A DNA stretch of 34,661 nucleotides from an uncultured Clostridia bacterium (GCA_947593615.1 CANQDR010000025.1:1-34661), one strand, 5' to 3'; positions 23,197-31,244 are shown, counted from the stretch's first letter. Notes: generated from the letters alone by a model not told the origin. Translations and numbers: made by a program.

Positions 23197-23857
23197 TGAC
23201 CCCCAAAGTTTAGACAAAAGTAAATATTAAATTGCAAGAGAATGAGTTCGGTATTGCACCGGGCTCATTTTCAGTTTAGATACAATTCGTTCGTTGTTGT
23301 AGTAATCAATGTACAGTTTCAAACAGTTGATGAATTCATCAACTGTTTGAAAGTGCTCGCCGTAAAACATTTCGACTTTCAGTCTGCCAAAGAAGTTTTC
23401 CATCGCCCCGTTATCCATACAGTTTCCCTTGCGTGACATACTTTGCGTAATATTATGTTCAGCAAGTAGGCGTTGATATTCTGAATGTTGATATTGCCAG
23501 CCTTGGTCCGAATGGAAAATTGGTCTTGCATCTTCAGGCAATTTCTTAAATAAACCATTCAGCATATCTCTGATTTGCTGTAAATCAGGACTTAAAGAAA
23601 TTGAATAAGATATAATTTCACGATTAAACAAATCAAGAACAGGCGATAAATATACTTTCTCGTTGCAGACATTAAACTGTGTAACATCTGTCGCAAGCTT
23701 TTCAAACGGCTTGTTTGCTTTAAAATCTCTTTTGATGATGTTATCAGCAACCTTACCAACTGTACCTTTGTATGAATGATATTTTCCGTTTTTGCTTTGT
23801 TTGGCTTTCAAACCAAGCTCTCTCATTAGCTTTTGTACAGTTTTATGATTGATTGGA
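23197..23857 (-). mobile_element. IS3-family (IS150-like) fragment, 3' part
   Basis: Contains the right-end repeat TGACCCCCAAAGTTTAGACA (23197-23216) and most of orfB. Its 5' part, including orfA, is replaced at about 23857 by another IS end in opposite orientation. Confidence 0.8.
23227..23856 (-). pseudogene. IS3-family transposase OrfB, N-terminally truncated
   Basis: The DDE integrase domain of an IS150-type transposase: NHKTVQKLMRELGLKAKQ, first Asp in LATDVTQFNV, second in IFHSDQGWQYQH and Glu in NGAMENFFGRLK, then the usual YIDYYNNERI and PVQYR ending. The catalytic triad is present, but the N-terminal part and OrfA are missing; upstream codons belong to the neighbouring IS end read backwards. 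Not expected to transpose on its own. Confidence 0.88.
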
Positions 23858-24050
23858 TGTATACTAAAAAAGTAGACAAGTATGATATAATAAAAACAAT
23901 AAAAAATATACAGGTAAGGAGAGAAAAGAATGTCAGGGAAAACAACAAAATACACCTTAGAATTCAAGCAAACAATTGTCAATTTGTATCACTCAGGAAA
24001 GACATACACACAGATAAATCAAGAATATGGAATATCCCATAGCTTTAGAA
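23858..24050 (+). mobile_element. IS3-family fragment, 5' part
   Basis: Begins with a left-end repeat, TGTATACTAAAAAAGTAGACA-like (23858-23878), sharing the TAGACA end with the other fragment, and runs into orfA before breaking off near 24040-24050. It abuts the orfB fragment tail to tail. Confidence 0.7.
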
Positions 24051-24055
24051 GCTAA
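23930..24055 (+). pseudogene. IS3-family OrfA fragment
   Basis: The first 35 or so codons of an IS150-type OrfA: MSGKTTKYTLEFKQTIVNLY and HSGKTYTQINQEYGISHS, the start of its helix-turn-helix. The frame then leaves the family and stops at 24053. AAGGAGAG precedes the ATG. Confidence 0.78.
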
Positions 24056-24320
24056 TTTTCCTTATGAAAATTCTTTATGTCGTATTCCTGCTGGACGACT
24101 TAGACCATTCCGTGTTGTTATTGAAAAATTACACCTTGATAATGAACATTTAGCACAAAAAATATTTTATGTGATTTCACAGTTAGAACACAAACAGTTA
24201 TTTTTTACAAATAATGAGTGTGTAGAAATTATAATATCCGAGCTCAACGAAAATATAAAACGACTTAATGAGATTTATACACAAGCAGAATTTAGATATA
24301 GGACAAAGTTTAAACAATAA
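24027..24320 (+). CDS. Unrecognised ORF spanning the IS junction
   Basis: A 97-codon frame whose first codons overlap the OrfA remnant in another frame. The rest reads RPFRVVIEKLHLDNEHLAQK and is helical and charged. It has no ribosome-binding site and is probably the 3' part of a gene whose start was lost at the IS junction. No family recognised. A further open fragment (about 24343-24523, SEIKPTSLATSLQITEEQIY) follows without a start. Confidence 0.35.
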   Translation: MEYPIALEANFPYENSLCRIPAGRLRPFRVVIEKLHLDNEHLAQKIFYVISQLEHKQLFFTNNECVEIIISELNENIKRLNEIYTQAEFRYRTKFKQ

Positions 24321-24558
24321 CAAAAAAACAACCAAACGGTTAAAAAATAAGACTACCAGAGTGTCGACTCTCATAGACTTTCAGAAATAAAACCGACCTC
24401 ACTTGCAACATCATTACAAATAACAGAAGAACAAATATACAATCATTTTGAATTTTTTATAAAGCAAAAAGGTGAAATTAAAAGCAAAATTTTAAACAAA
24501 TTATTTTTGTATATTTTATCGTGATTTCACAAAATATGCACATAAAATTGCGAAATAG

Positions 24559-24622
24559 TTGCATTTTCATTTTAAATAGCTTATTATATAATTAGCTGAC
24601 AAAATATGTAATTTTATGTCGG
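24559..24622 (+). promoter_or_regulatory. Promoter and dyad before the repeat lipoprotein
   Basis: TTGCAT (24559-24564) and TATTAT (24582-24587) with 17-bp spacing. Just downstream, GCTGACA and TGTCGGC form an imperfect inverted repeat around an AT-rich 15-nt centre (24594-24622), a possible operator or 5' hairpin. Confidence 0.55.
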
Positions 24623-24652
24623 CAAATTAATTATATTTTGGAGGAATACAAA

Positions 24653-25414
24653 ATGAAAAAAACTTTTGCTTTACTGCTATCGTTTTCTTTGATGCTATCG
24701 CTTACAGCTTGTGGAGGAGAAACGACACCAATTAATTCAGACAATTCACCCGCTACTTCCCAAAGCGAAGAAAGCAAGAACAATACGACGGATAACACTG
24801 AAGGTGCGACTGGGCTTGATGAACTCAATGAAATTGTTTCAAAAGATGTAGAAAATACGATTGATGCTCTCAAAGCAGTGTATGAAAATGTGGTAACAGA
24901 CATTGATACATACGACAAATATCTTGAAAACACAGATGAAATTGAAACCTTTTATGCAAAAGTCCTTGCGGATACTGAAGCCATGTGCATTAACATGCGT
25001 GAGTATAGCGTTAAATATGCTGAAATAATTTTATCTTCTGACAAATCCAATGATGATAAATATGATGATTTTGATGAATTATATGACTGCATATATGACG
25101 ACTCAGGCGACGAAATATATAACGAAATATATAAAGGCATACTTGACGATATGTATGACACTTTCTACGACGGAATTTTAGATGATGCGTACGATGATGC
25201 TCCTTATGATGAGTGGTCTGACGCGCGTTCTGACGAATATGATCGGTGGTCTGATACGCGCTCCGATGTTTATGATGAATTGTCTGACTTTCGCTCTGAT
25301 GTTTATGATTTTTGGTCTGACATGAGAAGCAAATTATGGAATCATGATATTGAAAAAGCAGAGAACAAACTAAAGGACTTCAAAGAAGATATAGAAAAGC
25401 AAAAAAAGGCGTAG
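24653..25414 (+). CDS. Acidic lipoprotein with four 11-residue repeats
   Basis: A 253-aa predicted lipoprotein: signal peptide with lipobox LTAC (Cys20), Ser/Thr/Glu-rich linker (22-55), a helical domain (56-130), a very Asp/Tyr-rich segment (135-184), then four tandem 11-residue units (185-228) of form YDxWSDxRSDx, and a charged helix at the C-terminus. The 11-residue period suggests a right-handed coiled coil; the Asp density suggests cation binding. The ATG at 24653 has GGAGG 8 nt upstream. Similar repeat lipoproteins seem to exist in gut Clostridia, but no function is known. A hairpin terminator (about 25438-25465) follows. Confidence 0.82.
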   Translation: MKKTFALLLSFSLMLSLTACGGETTPINSDNSPATSQSEESKNNTTDNTEGATGLDELNEIVSKDVENTIDALKAVYENVVTDIDTYDKYLENTDEIETFYAKVLADTEAMCINMREYSVKYAEIILSSDKSNDDKYDDFDELYDCIYDDSGDEIYNEIYKGILDDMYDTFYDGILDDAYDDAPYDEWSDARSDEYDRWSDTRSDVYDELSDFRSDVYDFWSDMRSKLWNHDIEKAENKLKDFKEDIEKQKKA

Positions 25415-25436
25415 TAATTCGCTAAATATAAAAAGC

Positions 25437-25534
25437 ACCGCCCGTTACTGCGAATAACGGACGGCAATAAATAAATGTGAGAATATTGCACTCCTCAAAT
25501 AATATATTACAATATGTGATAATATTTGTCAATA
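25437..25534 (+). repeat. Structured repeat, copy A (left of the RexA-like cassette)
   Basis: Starts ACCGCCC, forms a GC hairpin (CCGTTA/TAACGG), then TGAGAA...CTCAA, then TAATA-rich DNA and TTGTCAATA. The same order and spacing occur at 27126-27227. It also holds the likely promoter of the next gene: TTGCAC (25486-25491) and TACAAT (25508-25513), 16-bp spacing. Confidence 0.65.
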
Positions 25535-25549
25535 AAGGAGTAAAATATT

Positions 25550-26401
25550 ATGTCATTGGATTGTGTAAAAAAGAGTATTTATTTTTACAAAACTTTGCCT
25601 GAGAATAGTTTATTTTGTTCTCAAGGTAACGATTCAGAAAATCTAAAATTTATGCTTAATAAAAGATTTCCCAAATTAACTATCTATCAATCTAAAGATG
25701 GAAAATATAATATAGAAATAAAATCCTTTGATTCAGAACATATTTTTGGAATGTTTTGTAAAAAAGACGAAAACATAAATAAATTCATGAGGTTAAAATC
25801 AGTTAAGAATGATACCCCTCAAGAAATAGATGCTGAACAGGAAAAGATAATTTTAGAATACTACTCATTTTTTTACATTGATATCAACAGAAAAATGACT
25901 GCATTTATTTCAAATAAACAATCGGGAAAATTTACCGATATATTAAACGAGCTTTTATTTGAAGAAAATTATCATATCAACTTTATTCCCTATTCAATAG
26001 AGTCACTTGAAAAAGCAGTAAGCAAATTCAAACGAATAAAAAATATTGAAGCTACATACTGTAAAAAATCATCTCAAGAAAGATTTCAAAAAATCTCTGA
26101 ATACCCTGGTGAAAATTCATTAGTTATTGAATCCCTAAAAATCATACTAAAAGTAAGTAGTACAGGAAAACAATTTGTTAATGATTTAAGAAAGATAGAA
26201 AATCAGAATAAAAAATATGAGAAATATAAAATAGTTGGCGAATCAGATGATGGAATTGAACAGGTGTTCGATATTATCAAGCGATTGTTCTATAGAAACG
26301 CTAAAATTGAAATTCAAGGTAATCCACAAAAGAATCTTGATTTTATAAAAACAAGATTAAAAGATGAATTACAATTAATTTATCTTGAAGAAAACTCATA
26401 G
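25550..26401 (+). CDS. RexA-like soluble protein (candidate phage-defence sensor)
   Basis: A 283-aa soluble protein with no clear family. A beta-rich N-terminal domain (1-170) ends in YYSFFYIDINRKMTAFISNK, GKFTDILNELLFEE, INFIPYS, resembling by eye the order of elements in lambda RexA (279 aa). The C-terminal half (180-283) is basic and helical and could bind nucleic acid. AAAGGAG lies 9 nt before the ATG. Its 3' end overlaps by 6 bp the convergent gene for a four-helix membrane protein the size of RexB. KwaB-type (DUF4868) proteins are an alternative. Similarity is inferred from layout, not a search. Confidence 0.5.
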   Translation: MSLDCVKKSIYFYKTLPENSLFCSQGNDSENLKFMLNKRFPKLTIYQSKDGKYNIEIKSFDSEHIFGMFCKKDENINKFMRLKSVKNDTPQEIDAEQEKIILEYYSFFYIDINRKMTAFISNKQSGKFTDILNELLFEENYHINFIPYSIESLEKAVSKFKRIKNIEATYCKKSSQERFQKISEYPGENSLVIESLKIILKVSSTGKQFVNDLRKIENQNKKYEKYKIVGESDDGIEQVFDIIKRLFYRNAKIEIQGNPQKNLDFIKTRLKDELQLIYLEENS

Positions 26402-26848
26402 TTGATTTTTTACAGTTAGATAATAAAGGTAATATATTGCTCCTGCGACCTCTAAGCATCCAGCAATAAAACTATAAAGGCCCAAAATATAGTAATCATC
26501 AATTCCTATTATCCATGTAGCTATAGGAATGAAGAAAAAAACCGTCCCCAACAATATTATTCTTATAAAAATCTTATGATGACCATTTTCTATAAACCAT
26601 TTTTTAAAATCACTTTTATTTGGTATGGAAAAATACACTGTTGCAATAGTAAGTAAAAAGCCAATAAACGTACCTGACATAATTGCCAAATTACAAACAT
26701 TGGAATTGTTTTCTATAAAACAAGCAAATACATTTTGGCTTTTATCAAAAAAATAAATTAGTACAACAATCATTAACACAGAAAAATATAAATACTTATA
26801 AATTAATACTTTAAAAAATTGTTTAATCTTTTTCGTGATTATCGCCAC
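26396..26848 (-). CDS. RexB-like four-helix membrane protein
   Basis: A 150-aa membrane protein with four hydrophobic helices (about 14-34, 54-74, 93-114, 119-144), a short charged loop after helix 2 and a basic N-terminus. Length and topology match lambda RexB (144 aa, four helices), and MSGTFIGFLLTIATVYF parallels RexB's second helix. KwaA of the Kiwa system is another four-helix possibility. The start is unclear: GTG at 26848 lies within the ribosome-binding site AAAGGTGG, and the codons after it include ATA and ACG where ATG might be expected. It is convergent with the RexA-like gene, unlike lambda. Confidence 0.55.
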   Translation of the reverse strand: MAIITKKIKQFFKVLIYKYLYFSVLMIVVLIYFFDKSQNVFACFIENNSNVCNLAIMSGTFIGFLLTIATVYFSIPNKSDFKKWFIENGHHKIFIRIILLGTVFFFIPIATWIIGIDDYYILGLYSFIAGCLEVAGAIYYLYYLTVKNQL

Positions 26849-26925
26849 CTTTAATTTAATTATATCATATTTAGCTTAATAAGAAAACATAATTCACATA
26901 AAACGAACATTAAATGGAGGTTATT

Positions 26926-27120
26926 ATGCCTTTTTCTACTAATATGCGTGAACTCCGTAAAAAACATGAACTTACACAAACCGAATTAGCCCAAAAGTTG
27001 CATTTAAGCAGAACAGCTATTTCTAATTACGAAAAAGGTAAAATGCAACCATCAATCGAAACTATAATTCAGATATCTGAAATTTTTAATATTTCAATAG
27101 ATAAATTACTTAAACAATAA
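26926..27120 (+). CDS. Small XRE-family regulator
   Basis: A 64-aa helix-turn-helix protein: MRELRKKHELTQTELAQKLH, LSRTAISNYEKGKMQPSIET, then ISEIFNISIDKLL. It contains only the DNA-binding domain. GGAGG lies 5 nt before the ATG. It is divergent from the RexB-like gene and probably controls it or the whole cassette from the 77-bp gap. A hairpin (in repeat copy B) follows the stop. Confidence 0.9.
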   Translation: MPFSTNMRELRKKHELTQTELAQKLHLSRTAISNYEKGKMQPSIETIIQISEIFNISIDKLLKQ

Positions 27121-27125
27121 TAAAA

Positions 27126-27227
27126 ACCGCCCACTATTGAGGTAGTGAGCGGTTCGGGAATAGGTATCTGAGAAACAAAAATGTTTCTCAAGTAATATTT
27201 TATTATATCTAACAAATTTTGTCAATA
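27126..27227 (+). repeat. Structured repeat, copy B (right of the cassette)
   Basis: Begins ACCGCCC with a hairpin (ACCGCCCACTA with TAGTGAGCGGT), then a perfect hairpin TGAGAAACA/TGTTTCTCA, then TAATATTTTATTATAT and TTGTCAATA. The first hairpin could also terminate the XRE gene. Confidence 0.65.
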
Positions 27228-27284
27228 TATTTTATAAACTTATGCTTTATTTTATGATGTAAAACTAAGAAAGCGTGATAAATT

Positions 27285-28724
27285 ATAAATACCGAACTAA
27301 AAATTGCTGCTGCTTATATACGAGTAAGTACTGATAATCAAACTGAGCTGTCACCTGACAGTCAGATTAAGGTTGTTCAACAGTATGCAAAACAACACGG
27401 TTATATCATTCCAAAGGAATATATTTTTCGTGATGACGGCGTTTCAGGCAGACACGCAGATAAACGTCCTCAATTTAACGAGATGATTGCTACTGCAAAA
27501 CAAAAGCCCTCCCCTTTCTCTGCCGTTCTTCTTTGGAAATTTTCACGTTTTGCACGTAATCAGGAAGAAAGTATTTTCTATAAATCAATGCTTCGTAAAA
27601 ACGGTGTTGAAGTTGTCAGCGTTTCTGAACCTATGGTTGAAGGTCCGTTTGGAACTTTGATAGAACGCATAATAGAATGGTCTGATGAATACTACTCCAT
27701 TAGATTATCAGGTGAAGTAAAAAGGGGCATGACTGAAAAGGTCGAGCGCGGAGGAGCCGTTACTATTCCCTCATTCGGATACAGCATTGAAAATAAAAAG
27801 TACATCGTTAATCCCGATACTGCACCAATAGTCCGCAAGATTTTTTCAGATTATCTTAACGGCATAGGCTCAATGAAAATTGCTCGGAAACTTAATGCCC
27901 TTAGAATTAAAACTACTCGAGGAAATCTATGGGAAAACAGAACGGTTAATTATATTCTGCAAAATCCTGTTTACATAGGCAAAATTCGCTGGAATCCAAA
28001 ACGCAGGACACAACTAAATTATAATGACCCAGATATAATGATTGTTGAGGGTCAACATGAACCTATTATTGATGAAGAAACTTTCAACAAAGTTCAGGAG
28101 CTGATTGCTGAAAACAAAAAGAAACATCTTTCATACACTCATTCAAAAATCAATGAAGAATATATGCTGCACGGACTTGTAAAATGCTCTAACTGTGGTG
28201 CAAGCCTTGCGATGGCTGTAAAAGGTTCATCATTGCAGTGCGTAAAATACATTCATGGAAAATGCGATATATCTCATTCTATATCAATACGAAAAATAAA
28301 TGCAATGGTAATTATTGCAATTGAGCAAGCTTTTAAAACAGAAATCTTTAACCTTTCTGTAAAAGATGTATCGCAATCATCTGACAACGAAATTGATATT
28401 AACAACCTGATTGAAAAAGAAAAGCAAAAACTTAGAAGAATTAAAGAAGCGTTTGAGGACGGAGTTTATACATTATCTGAATATAAGGAAAGCAAACAGA
28501 TAATTGAAACACAAATTTCAAATCTTGAGAGCCGTCAAATTAAACCGCAAAACAGTGAAAAGGAGTTACGCAGAAAGCTCATTGAAAAAAATAAAAATGT
28601 TATTCAGCAGCTCAGAAGTCCAAATCTAAGTGAGTATGAAAAAAACGATATACTTCGCAGCTTTGTAGATAAAATCGTCTTTAATCGCACCACTTCAAGC
28701 ATTGATATATTTTTTTACATCTAA
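27285..28724 (+). CDS. Large serine recombinase, apparent ATA start
   Basis: A 479-aa site-specific recombinase: catalytic domain (1-140) with nucleophile Ser in AAAYIRVST, DDGVSGRHADKRP and the Arg motif KFSRFARNQEES; recombinase domain (about 150-260, YLNGIGSMKIARKLNALRIK); zinc ribbon (CSNCGAS...LQCVKYIHGKCD); and a C-terminal coiled coil. The frame opens with a stop, ATT, then ATA AAT ACC (27285), where ATG is expected. The first ATG (27483) would lose the catalytic serine. The gene ends directly beside a cotJC fragment, its probable integration site. No matching left end is visible. Confidence 0.85.
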   Translation: MNTELKIAAAYIRVSTDNQTELSPDSQIKVVQQYAKQHGYIIPKEYIFRDDGVSGRHADKRPQFNEMIATAKQKPSPFSAVLLWKFSRFARNQEESIFYKSMLRKNGVEVVSVSEPMVEGPFGTLIERIIEWSDEYYSIRLSGEVKRGMTEKVERGGAVTIPSFGYSIENKKYIVNPDTAPIVRKIFSDYLNGIGSMKIARKLNALRIKTTRGNLWENRTVNYILQNPVYIGKIRWNPKRRTQLNYNDPDIMIVEGQHEPIIDEETFNKVQELIAENKKKHLSYTHSKINEEYMLHGLVKCSNCGASLAMAVKGSSLQCVKYIHGKCDISHSISIRKINAMVIIAIEQAFKTEIFNLSVKDVSQSSDNEIDINNLIEKEKQKLRRIKEAFEDGVYTLSEYKESKQIIETQISNLESRQIKPQNSEKELRRKLIEKNKNVIQQLRSPNLSEYEKNDILRSFVDKIVFNRTTSSIDIFFYI

Positions 28725-29094
28725 TCTATCACCTTTTGCAGTACGGAGGTCCAGACGGAGAACTTGGCGCGTCACTAAGATATTTAAGTCAACGTTTTAC
28801 AATGCCCTTACCGGAATTAAAAGGTACACTTACTGATATAGGTACCGAGGAACTGGGTCATCTTGAGATGATTGGCGCCATCGTTTATCAGCTGACAAAA
28901 AATCTTACTGAAGACGAAATAAAGAAAGCCGGATTCGAAGATTATTTTGTTGACCATACAACAGGTATATATCCTCAGGCTGCCGCAGGTTTCCCCTATA
29001 CCGCTGCATCAATGCAGGTAAAAGGCGACGCCATAACAGACCTTCACGAAGATATGGCAGCAGATGGCACGACCGTGCAAGTGCAACATTTATG
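28725..29094 (+). pseudogene. cotJC: CotJC-type manganese catalase, truncated at both ends
   Basis: Reads QYGGPDGELGASLRYLSQRF, TDIGTEELGHLEMIGAIVYQ, FVDHTTGIYPQ and GDAITDLHEDMAAD, the core of CotJC/manganese-catalase proteins with the metal-binding Glu and His of EELGHLEM. The first ~30 codons are missing at the recombinase junction. After MAAD the frame is disturbed by small insertions, including a doubled GTGCAA, and stops early. The intact protein is a spore-coat component in Bacillus. No cotJA or cotJB is present. Confidence 0.85.
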
Positions 29095-29113
29095 ATGAAA
29101 TCGGATAAAACCC

Positions 29114-29287
29114 GCATAAACACTGCGTTTTTTAAAATTATAAGGTTGTACAAGCTATTTTTATGCTACGATTGCATAAGTACAACTTAAATTATTATAT
29201 CTTCTAAAGACAGCATAAATACTGGGTTTTAGAACATCAAAAGGTTGTACAAGCCTTTTCCTTAGCATAATTGTATAAGCACAATAA
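29114..29287 (+). repeat. Two diverged tandem repeats
   Basis: Units starting GCATAAACACTG (29114) and GCATAAATACTG (29213), period 99 bp, both continuing to GGTTGTACAAGC and ending GTACAAC or GCACAA. Each can fold back on itself (TTGTAC with GTACAA). No gene lies here. Confidence 0.6.
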
Positions 29288-29323
29288 AAAATAAATTTAT
29301 GATAAATCGACTTTCCGCAGACA

Positions 29324-29353
29324 AAATCCCGAGTTTTTTAATACTCGGGATTT
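29324..29353. terminator. Bidirectional terminator
   Basis: Stem AAATCCCGAGT (29324-29334) with ACTCGGGATTT (29343-29353). T-rich tail on the plus strand and a shorter one on the minus strand. It ends the leftward esterase gene. Confidence 0.82.
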
Positions 29354-29392
29354 GATTTTTTAGAACTCTTGAATTAGAGTAATACTGTATTT

Positions 29393-30361
29393 TCACAATT
29401 CGATACATTCATTTTTACGATTTATCCATTGTGTGGATGCGTCCATTGCTGTACGACATGCATTTGTTTTATCAAGTGAATTCAGCATAACAAAGTCATG
29501 AATAATTCCCTGAACTCTCAATGCTGTTACTTCAACACCAGCACAACGAAGCTTTTCTCCAAAAGCTTCACCCTCACTTCTTAAAACATCTGCCTGACCA
29601 TTAATAATCATTGCTTCTGGTAATCCTCTTAAGCAATCCACACTAGCACGAAGCGGAGAAGCCGTTAATTGATTTCTGTCTGCTTCACATGAAGTATACT
29701 GTCGCCAAAACCATTTCATACCTGCTCTATATAAATAATAATTTTCTGCAAATTGCAGATAAGTAGGTGTGTTAAAGCAAGCGTTTGTTACAGGATAATA
29801 CAAAAGTTGTTTGTGTATTTTTATACCGTTTCTATTTTTTGACATCAAAGTCATGGCAATTGCCATATTACCGCCAACGCTGTCTCCTGCAACCGTTAAA
29901 GTATCACGGTTGATATTAGGAAAGGTATTGCCGATGATTTCCCATAAATGCGAAAGTATAAAATAGCATTGCTCAATAGCTACAGGATATTTAACCTCGG
30001 GAGAACGAGTGTATTCAGGAAATACAACCAGAGAATTTGTTCTTGCCGCAAGTTCCCTTATGAGTTTTTCATGCGTATGGAAACTTCCGAATACCCATCC
30101 TGCACCATGAATATAAAAAATAACATTACGGATTGAAGCAGTATCTTTTGGCATAACAAAATAAACAGGAATTGTACCCCATTTTCCTGTATTTATTTCT
30201 TTTACTGAAATATAAGCAGGATATTTATATACAGGTGTGTCCTGTGTTTTTTCCAGAATTTCTCGTCCTTGTTTTGGTGGCAGTTGAAAAATCAAAGGAG
30301 GTACAGAACTTTGATTACATACAGCTTCCGCCTCTGCTTCTAAAGGTACACATCGTTTCAT
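29393..30361 (-). CDS. Acetyl esterase/lipase, HSL-type alpha/beta-hydrolase
   Basis: A 322-aa cytoplasmic carboxylesterase of the hormone-sensitive-lipase (alpha/beta-hydrolase fold-3) group. Oxyanion-hole motif HGAGW (85-89), nucleophile Ser161 in GDSVGG, Asp258 and His288 complete the triad. It would remove acetyl or other short acyl groups, possibly from plant polysaccharide fragments. AAGGAG lies 7 nt before the ATG. Flanked by terminators, so transcribed alone. Confidence 0.93.
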   Translation of the reverse strand: MKRCVPLEAEAEAVCNQSSVPPLIFQLPPKQGREILEKTQDTPVYKYPAYISVKEINTGKWGTIPVYFVMPKDTASIRNVIFYIHGAGWVFGSFHTHEKLIRELAARTNSLVVFPEYTRSPEVKYPVAIEQCYFILSHLWEIIGNTFPNINRDTLTVAGDSVGGNMAIAMTLMSKNRNGIKIHKQLLYYPVTNACFNTPTYLQFAENYYLYRAGMKWFWRQYTSCEADRNQLTASPLRASVDCLRGLPEAMIINGQADVLRSEGEAFGEKLRCAGVEVTALRVQGIIHDFVMLNSLDKTNACRTAMDASTQWINRKNECIEL

Positions 30362-30461
30362 GAAATTTCTCCTTTCTTTGCATACTCTCTTATTAAATTA
30401 TTCATAACAAATGAAAAAGTAACATTTTTTCAATCAAGATATTCTAAATTTTTAGAAAACA

Positions 30462-30496
30462 AAAATCTTCCCTGATTTCTGGTCAAGGAAGATTTT
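30462..30496 (-). terminator. Terminator of the zinc-ribbon gene
   Basis: Stem AAAATCTTCC with GGAAGATTTT (30487-30496) around a 14-nt loop, followed on the minus strand by TTTTTGTTTTC. Confidence 0.8.
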
Positions 30497-30592
30497 GTCT
30501 TTTGTTCATATTCAATTAAGAAGAATAATAAACGTGTTTGCATTCGAAATTTTTGTAGGTACCACTATTCAACCTCCAAATCACTTAAATAT

Positions 30593-31054
30593 TTATTTCC
30601 TATAGTAAACCTGAGTATCTTCATCATCTGTATTAAAATCTTTGTGTCTTGACAGAAACAATTTATTGCCTTTAACTTCATAATATGTAACACTTCCAGA
30701 AGGATAATGATAACTGTCATAGAATCTTATCTTTCCATTTTCACCTGCTTCATAGTATGGACCTAGTCCGTTGTCACATGTGCCGTCCTCATAAAACGAA
30801 AATTTAATATTACCGTCTGAATCCGCCCATGAGCCAACAATTGAATTATTGCTGTTTTGGCTAATTGCAAACCCTATTCCTATGATAATCACTATCAAAA
30901 AAATTGAGCAAATTATAGCAATAGCCTTTTTATTCTTGAATATTTTCCTTTTAGTAAGCTATGTATCTGCTACAATATTATTTAATTTGTTTCCGCAGTT
31001 TTGGCAAAAAGCTACATTATTTTGAACTTCTGTTCCGCATTTTTCACAATACAT
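30593..31054 (-). pseudogene. Zinc-ribbon membrane protein interrupted by TAG
   Basis: A 153-codon frame. Codons 1-31 form a zinc ribbon (MYCEKCGTEVQNNVAFCQNC), codon 32 is TAG (30959-30961), and the same frame continues LTKRKIFKNKK, one transmembrane helix (AIAIICSIFLIVIIIGIGFAI) and an external small beta-barrel-like domain (NSIVGSWADSDGNIKFSFYE...YYEVKGNKLFL). Zinc ribbon, helix and GSW domain is a common architecture in Clostridia. AAGGAG lies 7 nt before ATG 31054. Either a nonsense mutation or two separate products. Confidence 0.82.
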
Positions 31055-31244
31055 ATAAATTCTCCTTATAATAATTTTCTATAATCATTTTATTTAATAT
31101 TTATCATAAGTAAAGCTGTTGTACCTGTCAGAAAAACAATTATTTCACAAATTATTATTTTTAATGTCTTATTATATTACATTACTCGACTTTTCAATAA
31201 AGAAATATTAAGCGATATTCCTTTTCGCAAAATAATTTATTAAA

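Noticed and set aside
25437..27227. CRISPR-like or type III antitoxin repeats around the cassette
   Set aside because: Only two copies 1.7 kb apart, with no spacers or tandem short repeats.
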